Source: Tilletiopsis washingtonensis
Taxonomy: Eukaryota > Basidiomycota > Exobasidiomycetes > Entylomatales
DNA: 64,000 nucleotides
Assembly: GCF_003144115.1 (NCBI RefSeq)
Contig: NW_020312013.1
Location: 124,001-188,000 of the forward strand
Reading direction: 5' to 3'
Part shown: piece by piece, positions 10,784 to 20,896 of the stretch
Numbering within the stretch: the stretch's first letter is position 1
How the letters are laid out: every line of letters starts with the position of its first letter
Notes under the pieces: model-generated
What the model saw: only the letters and a program-made list of their open reading frames with translations
Told to the model about the DNA's origin: nothing
The model's database searches: none
Position numbers and translations under genes: made by a program

Positions 10784-12403
10784 GTCGGCGCCGTCGTGAT
10801 GCGGCTGCTGCGTGCAGATGAGGAGGTGGTCGCTGCGCAAAGGCAGGCCGCGGCAGGGTGGAGGGGTCCCTCAGCTCGAGGCGAGGACACATCTCTCGTG
10901 CGACAGGCCAGCCCGGCACTCGGGCATGGCCCGCGAGAGCGACTGTGCTCTTCGTGCTCCCGTCTTTTTGTCTTGCGCTCCACGTGCCCCTCCCCCATCC
11001 TGCGCTCATGCTCTCGGCCCCGAACGCTCTCGGCTCGCCGTGCTGAACTTTAGACGGAGCTGCGTCAGGCACGCTAGGGTGCACCTAGCGCAGATGCAGC
11101 ATCGGCAGCGCTAAAGCGACGTTGTTCGGCTCGTCGAAGGATGTCGTTTGGGCGGTGGGAGTGCGGTGAGGGCGGCGAGGCGACGCACGCGGCTGAACTC
11201 CGCACCGCGCAGGACGCCTGCGCACGTCTTGTTCGGCAGCGAGCTGGCGAAGCGAGCGGCGCGAGGCAAGCTGGAGAGAAGAGCGGCGGCGGCAAGGCGG
11301 CAGCGAGAGAGATGCGGTGCGGAGACATCAGAAGCTGCGCCCTTCCCCGCACTCGGCCTCGGCGCTCCTCTCGCTGCGCCGCTGCCTCGCCACCGCGCGC
11401 TGCCGCACCCTCGCAAACGCTGCAGCGGCCCACGCGCGCTGCGTCTGACCCCGCCGGGCATCTCAGCAGCGGTCTCGTCTCGCCCGTTCCTGCTCAGCCG
11501 CGCTAAGGCTGCAGCGGCCGCCCACGTTGTGCCGCCGCGTGCAGCTGTCGGACGCCGGTTTGTGAAAGGTGGCGAGGCAGAGCACAACACACAGCGATCA
11601 GGCACCTGGGCAAGGGTCGCGCTCGCAGCGTGGGGCCAAGGCGCGCTGTACCGCAGCGAAGGCTCAGGGTGGGCTGATGCTGATGCGGTCTTGGCCTTCC
11701 CCGCATCCGCACCCCGCGCTGTCGCCCGCACCTGCTGCTGCCGCGGTCGCTGATGCTGGGGCGCATCACCTTGCCTCGTGCTCCGCCAAGCGTCTCTGCA
11801 TCTCCGCCCCGGCGGTCGCCGTGCCCCGCGCTCATGCCCTGGCAACACTCGACAAGGGCAAGCACGAGCTGAGATGCGTCGGTGACTTTTGCGCGCTTGT
11901 CCCTCAGCTCGGCTCCGCACCTGCGCCGCGCGCCGCGAACCTTGGGCCCCTCGCTGTGCCCAAGCGGAGGCCCAACGCACCCCCGCACTCGTGCACGAGC
12001 GCAGTCGCAGCGCGAGACCGCCTGGCGCATGACAGGCCGAGCACTTGTTCGGTTCCTGGTGACGTCTCGGCCGCGTGCAGTGCGGGGTGCGGAGCGGCCA
12101 GGCGCCGTGTGAGTGCGCCGCCTGCCCCATGGGGCGACGATTGGCCGTTCCTTCTCGCGCATCCCAGCCGCTACCGGGCCTCGCGAACGACAGAACGTCC
12201 GCCGGGCCATCGCTCCTTGCCCGTACAAGCAGCGCACAGGCACCACGCCATCTGCCAGACGCGGTCGTGACAGGGGCCAGCGTCGGGGTACATAAAGGGC
12301 GCCCCTCGCCGCCACGTCCTTGCCGCTCCAGGCTCCCCTCCCCACTCCTCGCTCCCTCTCCCCTTCTCCCTCTTCCCGGACCGCTTCTCCTCGCACGCGC
12401 ACC
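10784..12403. other. 1.6 kb divergent intergenic region
   Basis: The longest gene-free stretch flanked by genes on both sides lies between PRP28 (minus) and the secreted flavoenzyme (plus). It is GC-rich with no TA-rich core except CATAAAG near 12291, and becomes C/T-rich from about 12300 to the ATG. Open frames here are antisense continuations or Arg/Ala-rich noise with no family resemblance. It may contain an extended regulatory region for the secreted enzyme or an unrecognised non-coding transcript; neither can be shown from sequence. Confidence 0.55.
12289..12297 (+). promoter_or_regulatory. TATA-like element of the flavoenzyme gene
   Basis: TACATAAAG is the only AT-rich element close to the gene and sits 107-115 bases upstream of the start codon at 12404. 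A strongly pyrimidine-rich leader follows. Inferred from composition and spacing. Confidence 0.5.
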
Positions 12404-14284
12404 ATGATCCTGCCCTTCTCCCTCGGCGTGCTCGCCCTGGCGCTGCCCAGCTGGGCGGCGCCGTCGCTCGAGACGAGCAACGTGCGCCGTGCGGCGCGCA
12501 ACTACTGCCAGCCGGGCCAGGCGTGCTGGCCGAGCAACGACGACTGGCTGCGCTTCAACAGCACGCTCAACGGCCGCCTCATCGCCGTGCGCCCGTGGCC
12601 CGAGCCGTGCTTCGGGCAGCCGCGCCCCGACCCCGTGCAGTGCCAGCTCGTGCAGGCGCAGTACACCAACGGGCCTGCGCGCGCCGACCAGCCGGGCTAC
12701 GCCGAGATCGACAACTGGACGTACTGCTACGACGGCACGAGCGAGAGTGACTGCACCATCAACGCCGACGTGCCGCAGCTCTCGCTGCTGGCGCCGCTGC
12801 GCACCTGCGGCGCCGGCCGCGTCTCGCCGTACGCCGTCAACGTCGGCAGTGCCGCTGACGTGCAGAAGGCCATCGCCTTTGCCAAGGCGCGCAACATCAA
12901 GATCGTCGTCAAGAACACGGGCCACGACTACCTCGGCCGCAGCACGAGCCGCAACTCGCTCCTCATCTGGACGCACAACCTGCGCAAGCTCGAGTACGTC
13001 GACAACTACAAGGGCAAGGGCAACGCCGTCGTCATGGGCGCAGGCACGTACGCCACCGACGCCTACGACTTTGCAAACCGCAACGGCAAGAGCATCACGC
13101 TCGGCGCCGTCGGGACCGTCGGCGTCGCCGGCGGCTTCGCCATGGGCGGCGGCCACGGCCCGCTGGGCCCCAAGCGCGGCCTCGCCGTCGACAACATCCT
13201 CGAGTTTGAGGTGACGACGGCCGACGGGCGCACGCGCCGCGTCAACTCGGGCAGCGACGCCGACCTCTTCTGGGCGATGCGCGGCGGCGGCGGCGGCAGC
13301 TGGGGCGTCGTCACCGAGACGGTGATCCGCGTGTACCCCGACGAGCCGTTCGTCGGCCTGCGCTACCTCGTCTCGACGACGGGCGCCGGCGTCAACCTCG
13401 ACGCCGCGCTCGCCGGTGTCGTCGCCAAGTGGGCCGAGCTGCAGGAGGGCTGGACCAAGGCCGGCATCGCCGCCTACCAGTTCATCTACCGCGACACGAT
13501 CGTCGTCTCGATGGGCCACCCCACGGGCGACCTGGCTGCCGCTCACGCGCAGATGGACCCCATCGTCGAGTACCTGCGCGCCGTGCCCGGCTTCGTCGTC
13601 GCCTCGGCCGAGTACACGCGCTACAACACGCTCAACGACTACCGCAACACGTTCAAGCCGGCCTCGGACTTGTGAGTCGCGTCCGAAGCTGCCACCCGGA
13701 CTTGCACTGACATCCTCTCCAGCATCACGCCCATTGCCACCGCCCAGCGTCTCGCCTCGCGCCTGATCCCCACGGATGCCTTCAAGACGCCCGAGTCGCG
13801 CGCCAAGCTCGGCCGCGATGTCATTGCCTCGTACCGCGCCACCATGTCGAACCTGCCGTCGTTCGCCACGCAGGCCGTGCGCCAGGTGCCGCTGCAGGTC
13901 TACTCGACGGGCGCGCTGCCCTCGTCGCTCGGCGGCCCCAGCGGCGCCGACACGGGCGTGAACCCGGCGTGGCGCAACTCCTTCTGGGAGGTCGTCGTCG
14001 CAAACGGCTGGACGACGCCGACGCCGCAGGCGTCGCGCAACGCCATTGCCGACGCCGTGCACCAGGGCGGCAACATCCTGCGCCAGTACGGCACGGGCAC
14101 CTACGTCAACGAGGCCGACACGCAGGAGCAGGACTGGCAGACGGCCTTCTTCGGCAGCAACTACGCGCGCCTGCTCTCCATCAAGCGCCGCTACGACCCC
14201 GAGGGCCGCTTCATCGTGTGGAAGGGCGTCGGCTTCGACGGCAACGAGCAGGAGCAGTCGTTCCAGTGCTACAACAACGCCTGA
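12404..14284 (+). CDS. Secreted FAD-linked oxidase of the berberine bridge (VAO/PCMH) family
   Basis: Predicted 609-residue extracellular flavoenzyme. Exons 12404-13671 and 13723-14284, with a 51-nt intron. An N-terminal signal peptide (ILPFSLGVLALALPSWAAP) leads into a Cys-containing N-terminal region. The FAD-binding domain follows, with the flavin-attachment histidine expected in KNTGHDYLGRS (His174) and the block GTVGVAGGFAMGGGHGPLG. The C-terminal BBE segment reads YVNEADTQEQDWQTAFFG, with LLSIKRRYDPEGRFIVWKGVG just after it. Family members oxidise sugars, alcohols or alkaloid-like compounds with O2; the substrate here cannot be told. The second covalent-attachment cysteine of bicovalent BBE enzymes, expected before TVGV, is not present, so a single covalent link is inferred. 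The neighbours give no evidence of a secondary metabolite cluster. Confidence 0.92.
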
Positions 14285-14815
14285 GTCTTGTGCGTTCCGG
14301 ACACGCTCGCATGCTGCCTGCTCGCCTGCTTGAGCTGTGCAATGATGATGTATTCTATTTGCCTCCGACTGCGCGTGTGTGATGGTGAGCGCGGGTCGAC
14401 GTTGATGCGCACCGTGACCTCCGGGCATTGTTCTTTGAAGAAGACGTGGACATACTTTCTTCCGTCTAGCCAGAGATACTGAACAGCGGCTGTAGTCTGT
14501 GTGCTGCTGGGTATGGCTGAGGAAAGGCGTGGAGGCGAGAGAAGGAGGGCGACATGGAAACGGCCAGGCACGCAGCGAGAGGCGCGGGAACATTCGGCCG
14601 GCTAGCCGGGGCGCGTCGCGTAGAGCTCAGGGCCGCGCGCCGCTTGCCCGCCTCCCGACGGCCGCCTGCTTCTCGAGCTTCCGCCTCCTCCTCCCACCGT
14701 CACCGTCACTCTCCTTTCCTCGCTTCGGCCCTTCTCGCGTCGCCCACGGCCTTTCTGAGCACCGGCAGGTTCGCTTCGGCCTGAGTGCGTGCTGCGACGC
14801 CGTTGGCTGCCCAGC
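14285..14815. other. Intergenic region, flavoenzyme to RSC9-like gene
   Basis: About 0.53 kb between two plus-strand genes. The first 200 bases are less GC-rich and probably form the 3' end of the flavoenzyme transcript. Bases 14680-14760 are C/T-rich and suit the promoter and leader of the next gene. No coding signal. Confidence 0.55.
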
Positions 14816-17800
14816 ATGTCGCACGCCTCGCCGCGTCCCGGCGCGCCGACATTCCCGATCAGCCAGGCGCACTACCAGCAGCACCAGCAGCAGCTGCAAC
14901 AGCAGCAGATGCTGCAACATCAGCAGCAACAGCAGCAGGCGATGCAACGTCAGCAGCTACTGCAGGCTCAGCAGCAGCAGCAGGCCCTGCAGGCTCAGCA
15001 GCAACATGCCCTGCCGCCGCAGCAGCCGCGCGTGCCGATGGCCGTGCACGCTCCACAGCAGACGCCGCAGCAGCAGCACTACTCGCCCATGCCCAGCTCG
15101 CTGCCTCCTCGCGCTGCTGGCGGCGGCGCGCCCATGCCGCCACGCCATGCGGCACCGGCGCTGCCGAGCCAGAACGGCCTGCTGCACGCCTCGGCGCGCG
15201 CCGAGAAGCGCGAGCGCATGCCCAAGGACGGCGGCGAGCGTGAGTGGAGTGCAGGCAGCGCTGAGACTTGCGTTTCCACGCCGACTGACGCACTGATCAC
15301 AGGCTACTATCTCCGTGGTGGCCCGAGCAACTTCCTGCTACTCTCGCTGCGCTCCGGGCTGCCGTCGCACATCGACTGGGCCCTGGCGCGTCTGCTCGAC
15401 GCCTCCCTCAACCACGCCGACCGCTTCACGTGGGAGAAGTGGCCGGGCCTCACCGACACGCTGCTGCGCTTCCCCATGCGCGTCGTGGCGGCCGTCAAGG
15501 GCGCGCCCGAGACGGAGTGGGCGCCGCGCTTCTTCGAGACGGAGGAGCAGGCGGATGCAGACGAGGCGCTTGGATGGACCTCGGCACCGCCGATGCTGGG
15601 CGTGACCAGGCCCGCAAAGCGGCAGCGCGCAGACGAGACCGCACTGCCGGGCACGTCGCGTCTCGGCGCGCTGTCCACTGGTGCGGGCGCATTCCGTCCG
15701 GCGCAGGACGACTCGCACGCCGCACTGGCGCGCTGGGCTGTGCTCGCCAGCACGATCCTGCGCAACCTCTCGCTGCACGGCAGCTTCGTGCGGCACATGT
15801 ACACGCACACGCGCGGCATGCCGACGCTCATCGCCGACGTGCTGACGCTCGACTGCCTGGCGCTCGAGGCCGACGCGTGGGCCGAGCTGGAGGCGCTGCG
15901 CGAGATGCGCGGCATCTGGCTCGACGTGTGCGAGTCCGTCGCGCCGATGCTCATCTTTAGCCCGCCTGCCGACGCGCCGGCGCCCCTCGTCGCGGCCGGA
16001 AAGGCAAACATGAAGGCGGCCGAGCTGGCCGGCGACGCGATTCTCGGCTCAGTGGTGTCGTTCATCGTGCACGCCGAGGACCGGCAACTGCTCGTCGCAT
16101 CGCTGCGCATCATCGGCGTGCTCGCCGAGCTGGAGCGCAACGAGCACCTCTTCGCGTCCGGCAGGCCCATCTATCCCGAAGGGCCTACGGTGCAGGCAGT
16201 GGTGCAGCGCTGCGCCCAGCTTGTGGCGCTCGACGCCTCTGCGGATCCCGCGCTCGTCGAGTCCGCGCTCGACTGTCTCTACCAGCTGCTGCGCATCGAC
16301 GGCTTCAACGCCTTGCGCCTTGCCGCAGACGGCGTCGTCATCTCGCACAAGCCGGCAGCACAGGATGCATTCGGCCTCGTGCGTCTGCTCGTGCGCTGCC
16401 TGGCCTGCAGGCGAGTCTCGTGGCCCCGCACGCACAACATCCAGGTGCACCCGCAACTGCACGCCGGCATCCCCACCCGGCGCGCCTTGGAGGAGCAGGA
16501 GCGGCGCGCGCGCTTTGCGGGCCTGGCGCCCGAGCAGGCCGCAGCCAAGGAGGCGTCCAACAGATGGCTGACCAAGTGGGAGGTGCAGCGCGTCGCTGGC
16601 TTGCCGGAGCCGGAGCGGCTGACCACCTGGTGCGTACACATCGCTCCCACCCCGTGCCGCTTTGCGCTGACCACGGCGAGCAGGCTCAAGATGATCTACG
16701 AGCCGCGCGCGAAGTCCGAGGTCACGCAGGTCGAGCTGTGGGAGACGTACCGCGACCAGTTCACGCCTTACTCGCAACACGGCACGCCCACGGCCGTGCA
16801 GCCGGCCGCAGAGGTAATCCGCATCGCCTCGGTTGCCTTTCCTGGCGCCACAGCCATGGTGCAGAACGGCACGCGCTTCGTCATCACTGGCGTTGCGCGG
16901 CGCGATCGCAGCTGTGAGTAGACAGGCGTTGCATGCTCAATCATTGAGAGAGACTGATCCGGCCTCAACAGCATTGCGGAAGTTCCAGTGCTGCTGGCGC
17001 GGCTGCGCAGACCGTGACAACGAGACGGCTGCATCCCTCACCCGACACGTGTTGCAGAGCCACCTCGAGGATGCGCCGTTCGCCTGCGCGTGGCACACCT
17101 GCGCGTACGCTGTGCCACCGGAGGTCGCCGAGAGCGGGCGTGCTGAGCAGCTGCGTCGGCACGTCCTCACGCACCTCGCTCCGGCGCCCGAGCCGGCCGA
17201 GGCGCCAGCAGAGCGCTCGCCCGACTCGCTGGTCAAGGCCAAGGTGATCGACAAGGACCCTCGCGGCCGCATGCTGCTCCTGCCCGATCTCGCAGCGTCG
17301 AAGAAGGGCCAGAAGCGGCGCGGCACGGTGGACAACCCAGAGCCGATTGCCTTTCGCGTCACGCGCACGCCGATGGACGGCTCGTCGCGCCCGCTCGGCA
17401 TCGCCGGCACTGCCGCGCTCATCCTGCGCAGTCTGGCGCGCACCGCAGCCGGCACGCTCGACCGGGCACCGGCTGGCCACTCGGCGCGCCGGCAGCAGGG
17501 CGCGGGCAAGGCGGACGAGACGGCGATGCAGGACGCCGACGAGGACCGCTTTGGCCTGCCGCTGCCCGTTGGCGGACGCATGGACCTGCGCGGCGTCGTG
17601 AGGAGCAGCGACGCGCCGGACGAGCTCGACGTCGTCGAGCGGGCCTCGTCGCCCATCGCTGTCGCACCCTTCAGCGACGAGACGGCCGACTTTGCCGAGT
17701 GGCAGTTCGACGCGGCCGCGGCGCTCATGGATGCGCTCGGCGCCGTGGAGCAGGACGTGGTGGACATTTCGGGCGAGAACGACATTCTCTGCCCCATCCT

Positions 17801-17879
17801 CAACGAGACGCTGCATGAGATCCGGCCGGCGCATGTCGAGTCACTCATCCCCGAGGAGGACGAGACGGAGGGCAAATAG
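14816..17879 (+). CDS. RSC9: RSC9-like chromatin remodelling complex subunit (RFX-like domain plus zinc finger)
   Basis: Predicted 962-residue nuclear protein. Exons 14816-15239, 15303-16629, 16684-16913, 16972-17879; phases agree. A glutamine-rich tract (about residues 20-85) precedes YYLRGGPSNFLLLSLRSGLP, a block typical of Rsc9/ARID2-type subunits. A long alpha-helical, armadillo-like region follows. The RFX-like DNA-binding region (KMIYEPRAKSEVTQVELWETY onward) spans the third exon. A C2H2-like zinc finger opens the last exon (FQCCWRGCADRDNE with later His residues). The C-terminus is acidic. Rsc9 belongs to the RSC/PBAF nucleosome remodelling complex. The first and second introns are multiples of three without in-frame stops, so their retention would not break the frame. 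The assignment to Rsc9 rather than another ARID2-like protein is by motif memory. Confidence 0.82.
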
Positions 17880-18260
17880 ATTGCTTGTCATCGTTGCTCG
17901 CTTGTCTGTCTGCCCGTGCACGACTTGGAAGCGCAGACTCTCTGTCGCTCACAGAGAATGCCGAGCGCCGCCAGCGCGGAGGATGTGCTGATCATCCGAT
18001 GAGCCTGCCTTCGCATGCGGGGGGCCGAAGCTGCGCTGTACCACAGACAGAGATCACCCTCTCGCGCGCGCGCTCCACGCTCGCCAACGACGACTGAAGA
18101 TCTTGGCGTCGGATTCTTTGCCCGACTGGTGTGTGCGGGGGCCCATGGCGCGGGCAGCCCGTCCTTGCCGCAAGGGGCACGGGAGGGACGAGACGGAAAG
18201 GTGCGGCCTTTCCTGGCGCGTCCTTGGCCGGGCCCGGGCAGCCAGATGGGCAGGCCTGGT

Positions 18261-18308
18261 TGTCCGGCTTTGGAGTGCGACGGGTGTCCGGCTTTGGAGT
18301 GCGACGGA
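18261..18308. repeat. 24-bp tandem duplication
   Basis: The unit TGTCCGGCTTTGGAGTGCGA plus four bases occurs twice in direct succession; the copies differ only in their last base. It is too short and too few in copies to be called a minisatellite with function. Flanking sequence shows no further copies. Confidence 0.85.
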
Positions 18309-18675
18309 CCGTCGTGTCGAGACACTGCTCCAGAGGGCCAGCGGCGTGAGAGAGGGGCCTGCAGCGCGCGGCGCCCACCCTCTGCCGCTGCGGCACTCCC
18401 TCACGGCGCGCAGCTTGCCGCCTGCAAGCGGCCAAATGCGGGGATGCTCAGCGACGGACGTGCGACGTGCGTCAGGCGCTCTCTACGCATCGGCATCGGC
18501 TGCGTGTTGCTGTCTTGCAGGCAGTAAGCAGCGACACGGCGGGCGCTGGAGCGACGTTGGCAACGGCGCCGTGGCGGGCGCGTGCCTTGACGCGCCGTGC
18601 GTGCCGCGCGCCACGCTTGGGGCGCGCCATGGGGGCTCGCATGCGCGCTAAGCTAGCACCAGGCGCGCGCCTCTC

Positions 18676-18696
18676 CTTCTCTCTCTCTCTCTCTCC
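18676..18696. repeat. CT dinucleotide microsatellite
   Basis: A short run of CT repeats lies in the region upstream of the hydrophobin. Comparable pyrimidine runs occur in promoters and introns elsewhere in this window. Confidence 0.8.
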
Positions 18697-19241
18697 ACCA
18701 CACCGCAAGCGCCGCAACGTCAGACTCTGGCTGCCAATCGAGCAGCAAGGCTCGGCGGCGCAACGCAAGAGTCTTGTTGGGCGATATGCATGCTTGCACC
18801 CGATGGGCGAGGAGCAGGCCGAGCAATGTAGATGCTGCCCCGTCTCTGCCGAGGCTGGCGCACATGCCCGCGCCCGTGCCCGCAGGCACGCCTCTCCGGC
18901 ATCGTCGAGCCTCAAGCGCCTCTCTCGCCGCCGCATCGAGCAGCCACATTGCCGGCGCCGCTGCGAGATGAGGCCCGACGGTATGCTGCTAGCGATGCCG
19001 GGGACGGTGCCTGCCCTTCCGATGGACCTTTCGACGAGACAGTGCCGAGCGAGCAACATCCTAGCCGCAGCTGGGCGCACTCCAGCCAGGCGAGAGTGGA
19101 GCAAGGGCGTCGAAGTGAGGGCTCCTACCTTGCGCGTGTCTGTGCCAGACTGCAGCCGTGAAGCTGAGGTCTTGCGTGGCATGCCGAGCGGGGCCGGGCC
19201 AGGGCACGCACAGCCAGACGTCGAGTGGGTCCTGACGAGCG

Positions 19242-19249
19242 TATAAGAG
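19242..19249 (+). promoter_or_regulatory. TATA box of the hydrophobin gene
   Basis: TATAAGAG lies 97-104 bases upstream of the ATG and is followed by a long C/T-rich leader ending TCTTTCAAG just before the start codon. This is the clearest TATA box in the window and fits a highly expressed secreted-protein gene. Confidence 0.75.
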
Positions 19250-19345
19250 CAGCGTCCTTTCGCTGCCTCCCCCTCTCTCTCCTCATCCAGCTCTCCCACT
19301 CCAGCTCTCTTCTCCACCTCAATCCACGCTCTTCCTTCTTTCAAG

Positions 19346-19889
19346 ATGTTCTTCTCCATCCGCTCCGTCTCTCTCCTCGCCCTCGTCGGCCTCGCCGCGT
19401 CCGCGTCCGCTCTCGAGCTGCGCGACGCTTCCGAGCTCACCGTGCTCCCCGAGGCGGCCGAGGTGTTCGCCAAGTCTCTGCTGGCGCAGGCCAACATCGG
19501 CAATGTCGCGGGCCGCGCCATGCGCCCCAAGGCGCGCCGCCACGCCACGGGCCAGTGCAGCGTCGGCACGCCGCAGTGCTGCAACCAGGTCGTGCACGAC
19601 CAGGCCAAGAAGGATGTCTTCTCAGCGCTCGCCGGCATCAAGGAGCTCACGGGCCCCATTGCGCTCGACTGCTTCCAGCTGCCCGTCAACGTCATTGGTG
19701 CTGCGTGAGTGTTGCCCGGCAGAAGCGACGCTCTCAGACCTCTTCTCCCGCAACTCGAGCTGACACTTGCCTCCCCTCAACTCCAGTCTCGCGGCGCAGA
19801 ACACGTGCAAGTCGACGCCCATGTGCTGCGAGAACGTGACGCAGAGCGGCCTCGTCAACTTTGGCTGCACCAACCTGCCGCTCAACTAA
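19346..19889 (+). CDS. Hydrophobin (class I-type cysteine spacing)
   Basis: Predicted 153-residue secreted amphipathic surface protein that self-assembles at air-water interfaces. Exons 19346-19704 and 19787-19889 (82-nt intron). A signal peptide covers about the first 22 residues (FFSIRSVSLLALVGLAASASA). An unusual pro-like segment follows with a dibasic KARR site just before the core. The eight cysteines follow the hydrophobin order C-CC-C-C-CC-C at residues 71, 78-79, 109, 127, 133-134 and 147. The gaps are 6, 29, 17, 5 and 12 residues and fit the class I ranges. The C-terminus is short (TNLPLN). It has its own TATA box and pyrimidine-rich leader. The thioesterase gene is convergent, 214 bp away. 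Confidence 0.95.
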
Positions 19890-20103
19890 GCGACTCTCCG
19901 TCTCGCCGCTCTACTCAGCGACGCATCTACTCGGCTTCTGCTCTATCTCATGATCGCGCGGCCTTGTGCTGCACATACTCCACCCTCACACAGGACCACC
20001 TCTTTACTCTAGCGCATCGCGCCTTGCCGCGCCTTTGCCGCCTAATGCCAATTTGGCTTTCATCCTCTCATTGCTCCCGCGCGGTGACTTGTGTGTGTGA
20101 CGT

Positions 20104-20689
20104 CTAGCCGACAAACTTGGTGTGGCTTCCCTTGGCAACCAGCTTGCCCTGGTCGCTCGCGCCCTGCTCTCTGACGCGCAGCTCCACGCTGATGAACGCC
20201 AGCGTGCGGCCCACCTTGTCGGCCTTGCCCTCGATCAGCAGCTCGTGCCCCGCCTTGGCGCCGCCGATGTACGAGACGTGAATGTCGACGCTGACGCCGC
20301 GCTTTGCGCTCGCGGGGTCCGCACTGGCGGACGCGACGCAGAGGCCGCCGATCCAGTCGACGATCGTCGCCGTCACCGAGCCGTGCAGCGTGCCCTTGGA
20401 GTTGACCTGTGTGGCGGTGAGCGGCAGCACGGCGCGCACGACGGGCCCGCTGGCCTCGGTGACGGTGAGCTGTCGGTGCCGGCGTGAGTGAGGCTGCCAA
20501 CCCGGGCAGCAGCATCGAGCGGCAGCGTGCTCACTCCGCTGAGCGCAAACTCATAGATGGGCGAGTTGCGCACGATGCCCGAGTGGATCTGCAGCGGCGG
20601 CGTGATGAGCGGCCACGGCGACCCAGGCGCGCCTGGCACAGCAGCCTCACATCGCGAATCTGCGCGAGATGCTGCTCTTGCTCGCTCAT
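20104..20689 (-). CDS. Hotdog-fold acyl-CoA thioesterase (PaaI/ACOT13-like)
   Basis: Predicted 152-residue thioesterase. Exons on the minus strand: 20689-20651, 20588-20535, 20469-20104. The start (MSEQEQHLAQIRD) joins IHSGIVRNSPIYEFALSG across a 62-nt intron, then LTVTEASGPVVRAVLPL. The hotdog signature is NSKGTLHGSVTATIVDWIGG, in which HG followed by D of VDW is the usual active-site arrangement in the ACOT13/PaaI group. Later strands (VSVDIHVSYIGGAKAG and GRTLAFISVELR) complete the fold. Length is typical (140-170). The enzyme hydrolyses acyl-CoA esters; chain preference and location are not evident, and no targeting peptide is seen. It is divergent from TIM44 across 207 bp, so the two may share a promoter. 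Confidence 0.92.
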
Positions 20690-20896
20690 GCTGGCAATCG
20701 AATTGACTGGCTGTGGTGGTGTGTCAGGGGGCGGCGCCGCCTGCACCTTGGCGCCGCTGGGCAGCGGCACAGGCCGGGAGCGGCGCGCGGCCCACGTGAC
20801 CTGCGCCGCGCCGGCACATTTCGCCTCGAGCCTTCTTCCGGTGTCGTCCCGCTGACTGCGCCTCCACTGCTTGCCTCCCACACCCCACCCCACACC

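Larger units (their letters stand above)
17880..19345. other. Long intergenic region upstream of the hydrophobin
   Basis: About 1.47 kb holding the 3' flank of the RSC9-like gene and a long upstream region of the hydrophobin. It contains a two-copy 24-bp tandem repeat (18261-18308), a CT microsatellite near 18679-18695 and a good TATAAGAG box near the hydrophobin. No protein-coding signal was found. A long upstream region is usual for a strongly regulated cell-surface gene, but no specific operator can be named. Confidence 0.55.

Noticed and set aside
11111-14593. Open frame of 1160 codons on the minus strand
   Set aside because: It runs antisense to the flavoenzyme gene and into non-coding DNA. 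The translation is Arg/Val/Ala-rich with no family resemblance, and long antisense frames are expected in GC-rich genes with G/C-ending codons.
17888-18435. Overlapping open frames with repeated HSKAG-like units
   Set aside because: The repetition comes from the 24-bp tandem duplication in non-coding DNA; no codon structure or family match.
20645-20662. An 18-nt intron in the thioesterase gene
   Set aside because: It would keep the wrong frame. A 62-nt intron (20650-20589) with GTGAGG donor and CTGCAG acceptor restores both frame and the family sequence.
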